Positions 1-8,520 are shown, counted from the stretch's first letter. The stretch is 32,839 nt of DNA from Gammaproteobacteria bacterium (GCA_018820395.1 JAHJOG010000156.1:1-32839), one strand, 5' to 3'. Numbers and translations: made by a program. The notes: generated from the sequence alone by a model not told the origin.

Positions 1-525
1 AAGGAACAGGCCGAGACGGTGCAAGAACTCGCCAGCGGGCACGGCGGCAACGCCTTCGAATGGGCCAGCACGCCGGAAGAGCGGACCCGGCTCTGGACCG
101 CGCGCCACAACAGCTACTTTGCGGCCGTGCAGTCACGCCCTGGCTGCCGCGTCATTTCGACCGACACTTGCGTGCCGATTTCGCGTCTGGCCGATTGCCT
201 GCTCGAATCCGTGGCCGAGGCCGACGCCAGCGGCATCCCCTACTTTCTCGTCGGCCACGTGGGCGACGGCAACTTCCACTTCGGCTATCTGCTGGACCCC
301 AATGCGCCCGAAGAGCGTGTGACCGCCGAAAAGCTGAATCACGCACTGGTGGCTCGCGCGCTGGCGCTGGAAGGCACCTGCACCGGCGAGCACGGTGTCG
401 GGCTGCACAAGATGGGATTCCTGGTGGACGAGGCCGGCGCGGGCGCTGTGGACCTCATGCGCACCATCAAGCGCGCACTCGACCCGAAGAACATCATGAA
501 CCCCGGGAAGATCTTCACGTTGTGA
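1..525 (+). CDS. FAD-linked oxidase, C-terminal part (GlcD / D-lactate dehydrogenase type), partial
   Basis: The frame is open from base 1, so this is the 3' end of a gene whose start lies outside the window; about 174 residues are visible. They match the C-terminal substrate and cap domain of the flavin-dependent 2-hydroxyacid dehydrogenases (glycolate oxidase GlcD, D-lactate or D-2-hydroxyglutarate dehydrogenases). Marks are HVGDGNFHFG, the GEHGVGLHK motif, and the closing stretch DPKNIMNPGKIF. In the family these enzymes oxidise a D-2-hydroxyacid with FAD and pass electrons to the respiratory chain or a cytochrome. The FAD-binding half is not visible, so the substrate cannot be told. A GC-rich hairpin follows before the convergent lipoprotein gene. 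Confidence 0.88.
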   Translation, partial: KEQAETVQELASGHGGNAFEWASTPEERTRLWTARHNSYFAAVQSRPGCRVISTDTCVPISRLADCLLESVAEADASGIPYFLVGHVGDGNFHFGYLLDPNAPEERVTAEKLNHALVARALALEGTCTGEHGVGLHKMGFLVDEAGAGAVDLMRTIKRALDPKNIMNPGKIFTL

Positions 526-556
526 TGCTGGCTTTGATGCGCGCCGGCACCTTGTT

Positions 557-576
557 CCCCGCGCGAATGCGCGGGG
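557..576. terminator. GC-rich hairpin between convergent genes
   Basis: CCCCGCGC (557-564) pairs perfectly with GCGCGGGG (569-576) around a GAAT loop. It lies between the stop of the oxidase gene (525) and the stop of the convergent lipoprotein gene (589), where a shared terminator would be expected. Neither side has a clear T tract, so intrinsic termination is only possible. Confidence 0.4.
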
Positions 577-588
577 GCAGAGCCTGAT

Positions 589-1482
589 TTATTTGCGTCG
601 ACGGGCCGGCGGCTGCGCCGGAGGAGCGGATGTCTGAGATGGCGCCGCGCCACCATCCACTCCGAGCCGTCCACCGCCGCCGAGACCCTGGCCCTGGACG
701 GCTTGCGCCTTGTAGTTGCGCAACGAAATCACCATCTGGTTGAACGCGTCCATGAACGCGGCGCTGATCACCTTGCCTTGTGCGGTGTTGGTGTAGCCGC
801 CGAGTCCGCCGGCACCGCTGCCTCCGAACAGCGAACCGAACGCGCCGAAGTCGGTCTTGGACGCACTGCCTTCTGACGCTGCCACCTGAACCCCGGAACG
901 GTTGTCGATCAGCGTCAGCAGTGCGCTCGCCTCCTTGGTCTGCAGGTTGCCGCCCACAGCGCCGATCAGGGGGCTGTAGCGCCCGCCGATGATGCCGCCG
1001 AGGCCACCGCCGATGCCGCCGGCGTTCTGATTGCTGAAGACGATTTCAGGCGACAGCCCGTAGTCGGAAGCGACCATCTGTCCCGCGCCGAAATTGCTGC
1101 CCTGCCTCATTTCGCCGGACTGCATCAGAGCGCGCTCGCGGCTCATCGCATTCATGCCGGCTGCACCGCGCTCGACCACCACGAAGCAGTTCGATTGCTG
1201 CACCAGAAGGCGAAGCAGATTGGCGGTGGGCGGCAGGCGGTATTCGTTGCGGAGGATGGTGTACCAGCCGGCCGACTGGTTTTCGACGAGCGACACAGTG
1301 CCCAGGGGCGAAGCGCAGCGCTCGAGTGCGCCGCTGGTGTTGGCCGACGCGCTGCCGGCAGCACTCCCGGTCGCCACGGTCTTGGCGCTCTGGCTGCCCA
1401 TCTGCATGTCGGTGGTCTGACAACCGGTGAGTAGGAGTGTGGCCGCGGCGACGACGGCAATTGGGAAACGGGCGGTGCGCAT
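589..1482 (-). CDS. CsgG-like outer-membrane lipoprotein
   Basis: The product has 297 residues with a lipoprotein signal peptide: MRTAR, a hydrophobic stretch and the lipobox LLTGC (Cys21). The body resembles the CsgG/HfaB family of outer-membrane assembly proteins. Features are a first strand after ALERCASPLGTVSLVE, VVVERGAAGMNAMSRER, and a segment around ASDYGLSPEIVFS and ASALLTLIDNRSGVQVAASEG. Two glycine-rich segments (near GGIGGGLGGIIGG and FGGSGAGGLGGY) interrupt the fold, and the C-terminus is proline- and alanine-rich and basic. CsgG forms a curli-secretion pore, but no csgA/B/E/F genes are nearby, so a curli role is not supported. The gene stands alone, convergent to the oxidase. The ATG at 1482 is the natural start because the signal peptide begins there. 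Confidence 0.7.
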   Translation of the reverse strand: MRTARFPIAVVAAATLLLTGCQTTDMQMGSQSAKTVATGSAAGSASANTSGALERCASPLGTVSLVENQSAGWYTILRNEYRLPPTANLLRLLVQQSNCFVVVERGAAGMNAMSRERALMQSGEMRQGSNFGAGQMVASDYGLSPEIVFSNQNAGGIGGGLGGIIGGRYSPLIGAVGGNLQTKEASALLTLIDNRSGVQVAASEGSASKTDFGAFGSLFGGSGAGGLGGYTNTAQGKVISAAFMDAFNQMVISLRNYKAQAVQGQGLGGGGRLGVDGGAAPSQTSAPPAQPPARRRK

Positions 1483-1515
1483 GATGGAGATCCCTCGGAG
1501 TTTTTCGATTGAGTG

Positions 1516-1544
1516 AGAAAACGTAACGCGGGAGGATATGTCAA
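1516..1544 (-). promoter_or_regulatory. Possible sigma-70 promoter of the lipoprotein gene
   Basis: On the minus strand a perfect -35 hexamer TTGACA (1544-1539) is followed after 17 bases by TTTTCT (1521-1516), a weak -10. Transcription would begin about 25-30 bases upstream of the ATG at 1482. The -35 and spacing are good; the -10 is poor. Confidence 0.35.
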
Positions 1545-1592
1545 AAAATGCCCGTCGAGCAACTGTCCGTAAGGCCGCCGGGTGCGTTCGTC

Positions 1593-2534
1593 CTACGACG
1601 TTTGTCGAATGCGGTCGATCAATCCATTGAGCGCTTCCAACGTGCCGAAGTGAATGGCGAGTTCACCACTCTGTTCGACCTGCCCGCCGCGCTTGTGGCG
1701 CTTCTTGATGCGCACTTCGACCTCTGCGCCCAAGAGGTCCGCAAGTTCTTCTTCAACCCGCTGCAGATCGCGCGACTTGTCTTGGGCGCCGGCGCGGCGG
1801 GTGGGGGTCAGGCTGAAATCGGCGGCCAGTTTCTTGACCAGGGCTTCCGCTTCGCGAACCGACATCTTCTTGGCAGCGATCTGATTGGCCGCAGTGATCT
1901 GCGTGCCCTTGTCGAGCGAGAGCAAGGCGCGGGCGTGGCCCATGTCGATGTCACCGGCCATCAGCATGGCCTGCGCTGGCTCGGCCAGATTCAGCAGCCG
2001 CAACAGGTTGCTGGCCGCGCTGCGAGAACGACCCACTGCCTGTGCCGCAGATTCGTGAGTGAGCCCAAACTCTGCCACGAGGCGTTGCAGCCCTTGCGCT
2101 TCTTCCAGGGGGTTCAAATCTTCCCGCTGGATGTTCTCGATCAGGGACATCGCCGCGGCTGCTTCGTTGGGAACGTCGCGCACCAGCACCGGGACGTGAT
2201 CGAGCCCAGCCAACTTGGCCGCCCGAAACCGCCGCTCGCCCGCAATGATTTCGAACCCGGCATTCTTGGCCTGCGCGGCACCTGGGTCGAGACGTCGAAC
2301 CAGGATGGGCTGCATGATGCCTTGGGCTTTGATGCTCTCGGCCAGCTCGTACAGTGCGCCCTCATCCATGCGCGTTCGTGGTTGGTAGACGCCCGGCACC
2401 ATCTGATCCAGCGCCAGCGAAGTCGGGTTGGGCGCCGCTTGATCACCGGTGTCTGCGGCCTCCACGCCGTTGAAGGTCGGGCCGAGCAGAGCTTCGAGGC
2501 CGCGCCCCAGGCCCTTGGGTTTCTTTGTCGCCAT
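1593..2534 (-). CDS. parB: Chromosome-partitioning protein ParB
   Basis: ParB/Spo0J is the CTP-dependent DNA clamp that loads at parS sites and works with ParA to segregate replicated origins. The N-terminus KKPKGLGRGLEALLG is the family signature. The CTP-binding core contains GERRFRAAKLAGL and SLIENIQREDLNPLEEA, followed by the helix-turn-helix region (AAQAVGRSRSAASNLLRLL) and a C-terminal dimerisation domain. I chose the ATG at 2534 (313 residues). A GTG at 2543 gives three extra residues and overlaps the upstream hydrolase stop in GTGA, so it remains possible. The gene is the last of the mnmG-rsmG-lysE-parA-hydrolase-parB run, and parS-like sequences sit in mnmG and rsmG. Confidence 0.95.
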   Translation of the reverse strand: MATKKPKGLGRGLEALLGPTFNGVEAADTGDQAAPNPTSLALDQMVPGVYQPRTRMDEGALYELAESIKAQGIMQPILVRRLDPGAAQAKNAGFEIIAGERRFRAAKLAGLDHVPVLVRDVPNEAAAAMSLIENIQREDLNPLEEAQGLQRLVAEFGLTHESAAQAVGRSRSAASNLLRLLNLAEPAQAMLMAGDIDMGHARALLSLDKGTQITAANQIAAKKMSVREAEALVKKLAADFSLTPTRRAGAQDKSRDLQRVEEELADLLGAEVEVRIKKRHKRGGQVEQSGELAIHFGTLEALNGLIDRIRQTS

Positions 2535-2539
2535 CGCTG

Positions 2540-3082
2540 TCACTTCACTTTAAATAACTGATTGAGAATTTCGCGGCCCTCTGACCAATCGCCGAGGTCG
2601 GAGTCGCTGTTGAGATGGCCGCGCTGTCCGGCGTCGGTGAAGGCGGAGCCCCAATCGCGCGCCATTTCCCGGGACCGCGACGCCTCGCAATAGGGATCGT
2701 CGTGGGCTGCGACCACTCGCGACGGAAACGGCAGGCGCTGGCGCACGATCGGCGCCCACCCGGGAATCTGCTGGCGAAGGTCGTCTCGCTCGGTGTCGCC
2801 AGGGGCCACCAACAGTGCGGCGGACACCTTGTGCGTATTGCGCGAGTGCGCGGCCCAGGCCGCCACGAGGATGCATCCGAGACTGTGCGCAACGAGAACC
2901 ACAGGGCAGGAGGCGGCCAGCACTACCTGCTCGAGCCGCGCCGACCAATCGCCGCGCAAGGGACGAAGCCAGTCGTGCTGTTCGACTCGGTGGTCACCGT
3001 AAATCGCCTCCCATCGGCTTTGCCAATGCGTCGAATCGCTGTTCTGCCATCCGGGCAGCAGAAGAACCGTCGGTGCAGCCAT
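2540..3082 (-). CDS. RBBP9/YdeN-family serine hydrolase (alpha/beta fold)
   Basis: A 180-residue single-domain alpha/beta hydrolase of the RBBP9/YdeN type. The N-terminus VLLLPGWQNSDSTHWQSRWE is typical of the family. The nucleophile elbow is AHSLG (Ser67), the probable catalytic acid lies in AAHDDPYC (Asp129), and the histidine is in QRGHLNSDSDLGDW (His156), so the triad looks complete. No signal peptide is seen, so the protein is probably cytoplasmic. Family members are small esterases of mostly unknown substrate. The gene starts 13 bases after parA ends and its stop overlaps the upstream candidate start of parB, so it is almost certainly co-transcribed with both partition genes. Its role there is unknown. 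Confidence 0.88.
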   Translation of the reverse strand: MAAPTVLLLPGWQNSDSTHWQSRWEAIYGDHRVEQHDWLRPLRGDWSARLEQVVLAASCPVVLVAHSLGCILVAAWAAHSRNTHKVSAALLVAPGDTERDDLRQQIPGWAPIVRQRLPFPSRVVAAHDDPYCEASRSREMARDWGSAFTDAGQRGHLNSDSDLGDWSEGREILNQLFKVK

Positions 3083-3095
3083 GCTCGGTGTCTCG

Positions 3096-3962
3096 CTAGA
3101 CGCCGTCGGGGCTCGGAATCATTGCCGACGAGGCGCCGGACTCAGCGGGAGGGTTCGCGGACTTCGGCGGCGTGGGCCCATCCGACTTGGCACTGGCCGG
3201 GGGCATTTTTTCAACCAGCTCTCGTGCGAAGGCCACGAACGCCTGGCTGCCCTTGGCCCCGGGGTCGAACACCACGCCAGGGAGACCGTAGCTCGGCGCC
3301 TCGGCCAGCCGCACGTTGCGCGGAATCACCGTGTCGAAAACCTTGTCGCCGAAATGCGATTTGAGCTGTTCGCTCACTTGCTGCTGAAGCGTGATGCGCG
3401 GGTCGAACATGACGCGCAGCAGGCCGATGACCTGGAGATTTTTATTGAGGTTGGCGTGCACCTGCTTGATCGTGTTGACCAGATCGGTGAGCCCTTCGAG
3501 CGCGAAGTATTCGCACTGCATCGGAACGATCACCCCATGCGCTGCGCAAAGTCCATTGAGCGTCAGCAGGCTGAGGCTGGGCGGGCAGTCGATGAGAATG
3601 AAGTCATAGTCGGCGCCTGCAGAAGCCAGAGCGGTTCTCAAACGCTTCTCACGCCGGTCGAGCGCGACCATTTCCACTTCTGCGCCAGCCAGCTCGCGAT
3701 TGGCGCCGAGCACGTCGTAGCCGCATTTGTCCGCCCGGACGAGCGCTTCCGCCACCGAGGCGGATTCGAGCAGCACGTCGTACACCGTGGTTTCGAGCTT
3801 GCGCTTGTCGATGCCTGAACCCATCGTCGCGTTGCCTTGGGGATCGAGATCGATCATCAACACCCGCTGGCCCACGGCTGCCAAACCCGCGGCCAAATTG
3901 ACCGCGGTGGTAGTTTTTCCAACGCCACCCTTCTGGTTGGCAATGCAGAAGATCTTGGCCAT
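3096..3962 (-). CDS. parA: Chromosome-partitioning ATPase ParA (Soj)
   Basis: A MinD/ParA-type ATPase that binds DNA non-specifically and, driven by ParB, moves origins apart. The start at 3962 gives the standard opening MAKIFCIANQKGGVGKTTT, with the deviant Walker A KGGVGKTT at residues 11-18. Further marks are MIDLDPQGNATMGSG, FILIDCPPSLSLLTLNGL and the helix around VNTIKQVHANLNKNLQVIG. At 288 residues it is about 30 longer than typical Soj proteins; the extra part is a proline- and serine-rich tail after the core ends at FARELVEKM. The reading frame stays open upstream, but that part overlaps the exporter gene and has no family resemblance. The ATG lies one base after the exporter's stop codon. 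Confidence 0.95.
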   Translation of the reverse strand: MAKIFCIANQKGGVGKTTTAVNLAAGLAAVGQRVLMIDLDPQGNATMGSGIDKRKLETTVYDVLLESASVAEALVRADKCGYDVLGANRELAGAEVEMVALDRREKRLRTALASAGADYDFILIDCPPSLSLLTLNGLCAAHGVIVPMQCEYFALEGLTDLVNTIKQVHANLNKNLQVIGLLRVMFDPRITLQQQVSEQLKSHFGDKVFDTVIPRNVRLAEAPSYGLPGVVFDPGAKGSQAFVAFARELVEKMPPASAKSDGPTPPKSANPPAESGASSAMIPSPDGV

Positions 3963-3963
3963 G

Positions 3964-4578
3964 CTATCGGGACGCAGCCAGCTTGACGCCGAAAGCAATG
4001 AGGAACACGCCAGCCAGCTTGCTGAACGCGCCCGAGACGCGTGGGTTCGCTCGGATACGCTCGGCGAAGAAGTGCGTGAGCAGCGTGGCTGTGAGGCCGT
4101 ACGCGAACGTGAGCGCAGCGATCGTCGCGGCCATGAAGGCAAAGGTAACCACGCCCTGATGCTTCGCGGGATCGACAAAAAGCGGGAAGAAAGCCATGTA
4201 AAACACGATCGCCTTCGGGTTGAGCAGCGTGATGGTGAGAGCCTGCCGAAAGAAATGTCGGGGCCGAATGTTCAGAATGGGTGCGGCGCCCGGTTTGGCC
4301 AACAGCATCCTGGCGCCCAGCCATGCGAGATAAGCGGCCCCGAGCCACTGGATGGCGCGGAATGCGGCTGGATAGGTCGCGAGCAGGGTTGCGACGCCAG
4401 CAACGGCAGCCCACATCAATACCTGGTCACCAGCGATCACGCCGAAGGTCGCAGCCAATCCACCCCGGATGCCGCCTTTGCCCGTGGAGGTGATGAGCGC
4501 CAAATTGCCGGGGCCAGGAATGGCCAGAAACAGAAGGATGGCTGCAACGAATGCGCCATAGTCAGCGACGCCGAACAT
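3964..4578 (-). CDS. LysE/RhtB-family amino-acid exporter
   Basis: A 204-residue integral inner-membrane protein of the LysE/RhtB translocator family, which exports amino acids or related small molecules. The family N-terminus is seen as FLAIPGPGNLALITSTGKGGIRGG, followed by a GVIAGD motif and about five to six hydrophobic segments. The segment FFRQALTITLLNPKAIVFYMAFFPLF is the usual second-half signature (LLNPKA). The C-terminus ends AGVFLIAFGVKLAASR. The substrate cannot be predicted from sequence. It sits inside the mnmG-rsmG-parA-parB run, 61 bases after rsmG and one base before parA, so it is probably co-transcribed with housekeeping genes. Confidence 0.9.
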   Translation of the reverse strand: MFGVADYGAFVAAILLFLAIPGPGNLALITSTGKGGIRGGLAATFGVIAGDQVLMWAAVAGVATLLATYPAAFRAIQWLGAAYLAWLGARMLLAKPGAAPILNIRPRHFFRQALTITLLNPKAIVFYMAFFPLFVDPAKHQGVVTFAFMAATIAALTFAYGLTATLLTHFFAERIRANPRVSGAFSKLAGVFLIAFGVKLAASR

Positions 4579-4639
4579 CGAGTTTTGAAGTGAACTGGTG
4601 AGCCGTCGAGTCTAAGCGACCCGAAGGTGCCGGCGGCGC

Positions 4640-5278
4640 TCAGTGCGCCGCTTTTCGAGCCCACACGATGCAGCGTTCAGCGTCGAGGTAAGGAACGACC
4701 AGTTGTTCCACGTGAAACACGTCGATCTCGCTGTCGAGTTGGCTGATTTCTTCGGTCGGAACCCGACCTTTCATCGCCATCCACTTTCCGTTCGGCGCAA
4801 GCAGGTGCGAAGTCTTCGAGACGAAATCACCTAAGGACGCGAAGGCACGGGATGAGATCACGTCGTAAGAGCCGTCGAGCGTCTCCACACGGGCGTGAAC
4901 GCCGCGCAAATTCGACAAGACAAGCTCCGCAGCCACTTGCTGCACGAAAGCCGACTTCTTCGCCACCGCATCCACACAAGCGACCTGCAGCTCTTCTTCC
5001 ACCGCTGCGATGACCACGCCAGGCAGGCCCGCCCCAGACCCAACATCCAGCAAACTGCTGCGCCCTGCGCCCTCCCGCCGCAGCGGCCCGATGACTGCCA
5101 GGCTGTCCAGAAGGTGGTGCGTGACCACAAGGGCTGGATCGCGCAAGGCTGTGAGGTTGTAAACCTTGTTCCACTTCAGGATGAGTTCGCCGAAACGGAT
5201 CAGCCTTGCGCTTGCCGCGGGCGACAACTCGATGCCCAGCTGAGCTGCGCCGTCACGCAGCACCCGGCCGTCGATCAT
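4640..5278 (-). CDS. rsmG: 16S rRNA (guanine527-N7)-methyltransferase RsmG
   Basis: RsmG (GidB) methylates N7 of G527 in 16S rRNA using S-adenosylmethionine; loss is known to give low-level streptomycin resistance. The 212-residue length is normal. The family N-terminal helices end in [17 protein letters not shown], the SAM-binding motif is [17 protein letters not shown], and the distal motif is [16 protein letters not shown]. The ATG overlaps the mnmG stop codon in ATGA, indicating translational coupling. A near-perfect parS sequence lies inside the 3' part of the gene, on codons for residues near the C-terminus. Confidence 0.96.
   Translation of the reverse strand: MIDGRVLRDGAAQLGIELSPAASARLIRFGELILKWNKVYNLTALRDPALVVTHHLLDSLAVIGPLRREGAGRSSLLDVGSGAGLPGVVIAAVEEELQVACVDAVAKKSAFVQQVAAELVLSNLRGVHARVETLDGSYDVISSRAFASLGDFVSKTSHLLAPNGKWMAMKGRVPTEEISQLDSEIDVFHVEQLVVPYLDAERCIVWARKAAH
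4704..4719. other. parS-like ParB-binding site (one mismatch)
   Basis: TGTTCCACGTGAAACA differs from the 16-base bacterial parS consensus TGTTTCACGTGAAACA at a single position (C for T at base 5). It lies inside rsmG, about 750 bases from the start of parA. Together with the perfect copy in mnmG it makes a parS pair next to the partition genes. Confidence 0.85.
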
Positions 5279-7227
5279 TTTGTCTCTGTGGCCGCCAGTG
5301 CAGCGTCGCCGGCAAATGCGCGATAACCGCCCTTGCGCAGATGGACCATCAGCAAGGAAATCGCAGCGGGCGTGACACCTGAGATTCGAGACGCAAGCCC
5401 CAGTGTTTCTGGCCGATGCTTGGAGAGCTTCTGTCGAACTTCGAAGCTCAGTGCGGCAACCTTGCCGTAGTCCAAATCGTCTGGCAGCTTCAATTGCTCC
5501 AGATGGGCCGCCCGCGCGACTTCATCGTGCTGGCGACCGATGTAGCCGGAATACTTGGCCGAAATCTCGATCTGTTCGATCTCTATGGGTGACAGCGCAT
5601 CCGCGTCAGCCATCCGAAATTTGCCGCCATCCAAAGACATGAGATCCGCATAGCTGACGTTCGGTCGACGAAGCAGCTCGCCGAGGTTGTGCTCATGGTC
5701 GATTGCCTTGCCGAGCACGCGCTCGGAATCGGCTGCAGGCAGATTGCGCGGATTCACCCAAATCGAACGCAGCCGCTCTGTTTCACGTGAAACACGATCG
5801 CGCTTGCGGGCGAATGCGGTCCACCGAGCGTCGTCGATCAAGCCCAGTTTGCGCCCTGCTTCGGTCAATCGCAGATCTGCGTTGTCTTCACGAAGCTGTA
5901 GCCGATATTCGGCCCGGCTGGTGAACATGCGATACGGCTCTGTCACACCCTTGGTGATCAGGTCGTCGACCAGCACGCCAAGATAGGCCTCATCCCGCCG
6001 AGGCAGCCATGCCGGCTCGTCCCGGCACTGGAGTGCGGCGTTGATCCCGGCAAACAAGCCCTGCGCCGCCGCCTCTTCGTAGCCAGTCGTTCCATTGATC
6101 TGACCGGCAAAAAACAACCCGCGGATCGCGCGCGTTTCAAAGTTGCTCTTGAGTTCCCGCGGATCGAAGTAGTCGTACTCGATGGCGTACCCGGGCCGCA
6201 GAATGTGCGCTCGTTCAAGGCCCACCATCGAGCGCACGAGTTGGTACTGCACGTCGAAAGGCAGGCTGGTCGAGATGCCGTTCGGGTAATACTCGTGCGT
6301 GGTCAGCCCTTCCGGTTCAAGGAAGATCTGGTGGCTTTGCTTGTCCGCAAAGCGGTTGATTTTGTCCTCGACACTCGGACAGTACCGCGGACCCACGCCG
6401 TCGATCTTGCCCATGAACATGGGGCTTCGGTCGAACCCGGAGCGGATGATGTCGTGGGTTCGCTCGTTGGTATTCGTGATCCAGCATGGCCGCTGCTCGG
6501 GATGCATGTCCGCATTGCCCATGAAGCTGAACACCGGCATGGGGCCTTCTCCCCCTTCCATGCCGTCGCCCGGCTGACGCACACACCGATCGAAGTCGAT
6601 GGTGCGCCCGTCGAGGCGCGGCGGCGTGCCGGTCTTGAGCCTGCCTTGCGGAAGCTTCAACTCCTTCAGCCGAGCCGATAGGCTGATGGCCGGCGGATCG
6701 CCGGCGCGTCCGGCTTGATAGTTGTCGAGACCGACATGAATACGTCCATCCAGAAACGTTCCGGCGGTGAGGACCACCGTCCGCGCGCGAAAGGCAATCC
6801 CCACCTGAGTGACGGCACCCACCACGCGATCGCCCTCGACCATCAGGTCATCGACAGCTTGCTGGAAAAGCGAAAGATTCGGCTGATTCTCTAGACGACG
6901 CCGGATGGCCGCCTTGTAGAGCACCCGATCGGCCTGCGCGCGCGTCGCCCGCACGGCGGGGCCCTTGCTGGAGTTCAACAGCCGGAACTGGATTCCCGCT
7001 TCGTCGGTGGCGATGGCCATCGCACCGCCGAGTGCGTCCACCTCCTTGACGAGATGGCCCTTGCCGATTCCGCCGATCGACGGATTGCAGCTCATCTGCC
7101 CCAGGGTTTCGATGTTGTGCGTCAACAGCAGCGTGCGCGCGCCCATCCGCGCCGAAGCCAACGCGGCCTCGGTGCCGGCGTGACCGCCGCCAACGACGAT
7201 GACATCGAACTCTTCGGGATACAACAT
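5275..7227 (-). CDS. mnmG: tRNA uridine-5-carboxymethylaminomethyl(34) synthesis enzyme MnmG
   Basis: MnmG (GidA) is the FAD-dependent partner of MnmE that installs the cmnm5 group on wobble uridine 34 of certain tRNAs. The dinucleotide-binding motif [12 protein letters not shown] begins at residue 11. The family signatures [41 protein letters not shown] and [17 protein letters not shown] are all present, and the C-terminal MnmE-binding region is intact. I chose the ATG at 7227 (650 residues, [15 protein letters not shown]) by comparison with family proteins. An ATG two codons upstream (7233) is equally readable. The gene heads the minus-strand run ending with parB and contains a perfect parS site. 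Confidence 0.96.
   Translation of the reverse strand: MLYPEEFDVIVVGGGHAGTEAALASARMGARTLLLTHNIETLGQMSCNPSIGGIGKGHLVKEVDALGGAMAIATDEAGIQFRLLNSSKGPAVRATRAQADRVLYKAAIRRRLENQPNLSLFQQAVDDLMVEGDRVVGAVTQVGIAFRARTVVLTAGTFLDGRIHVGLDNYQAGRAGDPPAISLSARLKELKLPQGRLKTGTPPRLDGRTIDFDRCVRQPGDGMEGGEGPMPVFSFMGNADMHPEQRPCWITNTNERTHDIIRSGFDRSPMFMGKIDGVGPRYCPSVEDKINRFADKQSHQIFLEPEGLTTHEYYPNGISTSLPFDVQYQLVRSMVGLERAHILRPGYAIEYDYFDPRELKSNFETRAIRGLFFAGQINGTTGYEEAAAQGLFAGINAALQCRDEPAWLPRRDEAYLGVLVDDLITKGVTEPYRMFTSRAEYRLQLREDNADLRLTEAGRKLGLIDDARWTAFARKRDRVSRETERLRSIWVNPRNLPAADSERVLGKAIDHEHNLGELLRRPNVSYADLMSLDGGKFRMADADALSPIEIEQIEISAKYSGYIGRQHDEVARAAHLEQLKLPDDLDYGKVAALSFEVRQKLSKHRPETLGLASRISGVTPAAISLLMVHLRKGGYRAFAGDAALAATETK
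5779..5794. other. Perfect parS ParB-binding site
   Basis: TGTTTCACGTGAAACA is an exact match to the universal 16-base palindromic parS consensus bound by ParB/Spo0J. It lies within the mnmG coding sequence, as is common for parS sites, about 1.8 kb from parA. Confidence 0.95.
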
Positions 7228-7271
7228 GGGCATACATGCGCCTGCCGGCGCAGCGGGGGGAAAGGGCTGCA

Positions 7272-7279
7272 ATTTTATC
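7272..7279 (-). promoter_or_regulatory. Possible -10 element upstream of mnmG
   Basis: On the minus strand GATAAAAT lies about 45 bases upstream of the mnmG start in an otherwise GC-rich gap. No convincing -35 hexamer is seen at the right distance. It would drive the whole mnmG-to-parB run. Confidence 0.3.
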
Positions 7280-7405
7280 GCTGGGGCCGATCTCCGACCC
7301 GAGAAAGGACATCGGCGCAAAGGCCGGAACAGTCCTTCCCCACTCAGACTGGGCGGAGCAATGCGCTATCAAATTCCTAGCATACCGCCCAGAAACCAAA
7401 ATGCC

Positions 7406-8275
7406 TTACGCGAGAGTGGCCACTGGCTTCTCGATCGCACCCGCACGGGCAGCCGAGGTCGGAGCCACGCCAACGGGAGCGCTCTCATCCTGCAGCTCCT
7501 CGATCGTCATGGTCTTGCTCGTCATGCTCACTGGCCCAAAGAGCGTGCAGAACGCCACGTCCTTGGCATCGCGACCAGTGCCCACACGCACCACCCGGTC
7601 CACCGGGGCCATGCGCGTCGGGTCGAACAGCACCCACCGCCCGCCGATCCAGGCTTCGAACACCGCATGAAAATCCTGTGGCGGCTCGTCGAACCAGACG
7701 TAGCCCACCACCAGCCGCGCCGGGATGTTGAGTGCGCGGCACAGGGTGATGCCCAGATGCGCGAAGTCCCGGCATACGCCTGCACGTTCCACGAACACTT
7801 CGCTGGCCGTGGTCGTCGACACGCTGCTGCCCGGCTCGTAGACGATGCTGTCGTGGATCCAGTCCGCCACCGCCTGCACGCGCCCGATGCCTGGCGTGAG
7901 ATGGCCGAACAGCTGCTGCGCTGCCCGCGACATCACATCCGACTCGCAATAGCGGCTGGGCATGAGGTAGTGCAGCACCTCATTGGGAATCCGATTGACC
8001 GGAACCTCCTCCAGATCCGGCGGCACCACGACGTGCGAGCGCTGAACGTGGGCGCGGTAGCGAATCTTGAGCGAGCCTGGCGCCGCGTCGAAGCGCACGA
8101 AGCGGTTCCCGCTTCCCTCGTCGCAAAAGGACTCGAAATCGCAGGCAGGCTCGATGACCAGCTCTTCGCTGATCACGGCCTGCGCCGACGTCTTCGCCGC
8201 CTCGATGTTCAGAAGAACGTGCGCCTCTCCGCCGACTCGATACTCGAGCACGGTTTCGACTTTTGAAAAATGCAT
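7406..8275 (-). CDS. Transglutaminase-like cysteine protease-fold protein
   Basis: A 289-residue cytoplasmic-looking protein of the transglutaminase-like superfamily. An N-terminal beta-rich region (about 1-105) precedes the core domain. The core carries a complete triad: Cys168 in ERAGVCRDFAHLGITLCRALN, His203 in DFHAVFEAWI, and Asp218 in WVLFDPTR. In bacteria such proteins are usually peptidases or amidases of unknown substrate, and many sit beside peptide-modification genes, which are not seen here. The ATG at 8275 is preceded by GAGGAAG at good spacing. An upstream in-frame ATG at 8293 would add six residues. A small DUF1328 membrane protein gene lies 59 bases upstream on the same strand. 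Confidence 0.85.
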   Translation of the reverse strand: MHFSKVETVLEYRVGGEAHVLLNIEAAKTSAQAVISEELVIEPACDFESFCDEGSGNRFVRFDAAPGSLKIRYRAHVQRSHVVVPPDLEEVPVNRIPNEVLHYLMPSRYCESDVMSRAAQQLFGHLTPGIGRVQAVADWIHDSIVYEPGSSVSTTTASEVFVERAGVCRDFAHLGITLCRALNIPARLVVGYVWFDEPPQDFHAVFEAWIGGRWVLFDPTRMAPVDRVVRVGTGRDAKDVAFCTLFGPVSMTSKTMTIEELQDESAPVGVAPTSAARAGAIEKPVATLA

Positions 8276-8334
8276 GCCCTTCCTCGCGCTCATCACGCGA
8301 GGCCCAGAAAAGATCGAACGAGTGGTCCGCTGGC

Positions 8335-8520
8335 TCAGTCCAGCATCTTCTTCGCAGCCCCGACCCCGAGAACGGCCAGGATGACGAAGATCACGGCGAG
8401 CACCAGAAACACGCCGAACAGCAGTTTGGCGATTCCCGCCGCACCGGCAGCGATCCCGCCGAAGCCCAAAGCCCCCGCAATGAGGGAAATGATGGCGAAC
8501 ACAATCGCGTACTTCAACAT
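8335..8520 (-). CDS. DUF1328 family small membrane protein (YtjA-like)
   Basis: A 61-residue, almost entirely hydrophobic protein starting [22 protein letters not shown] and continuing through a glycine/alanine-rich turn into a second membrane segment ([20 protein letters not shown]). This is the standard form of the DUF1328 (YtjA/UPF0391) family, two transmembrane helices in the inner membrane. Function in the family is not established; in several bacteria the genes respond to stress. It is transcribed in the same direction as the transglutaminase-like gene downstream. Confidence 0.9.
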   Translation of the reverse strand: MLKYAIVFAIISLIAGALGFGGIAAGAAGIAKLLFGVFLVLAVIFVILAVLGVGAAKKMLD

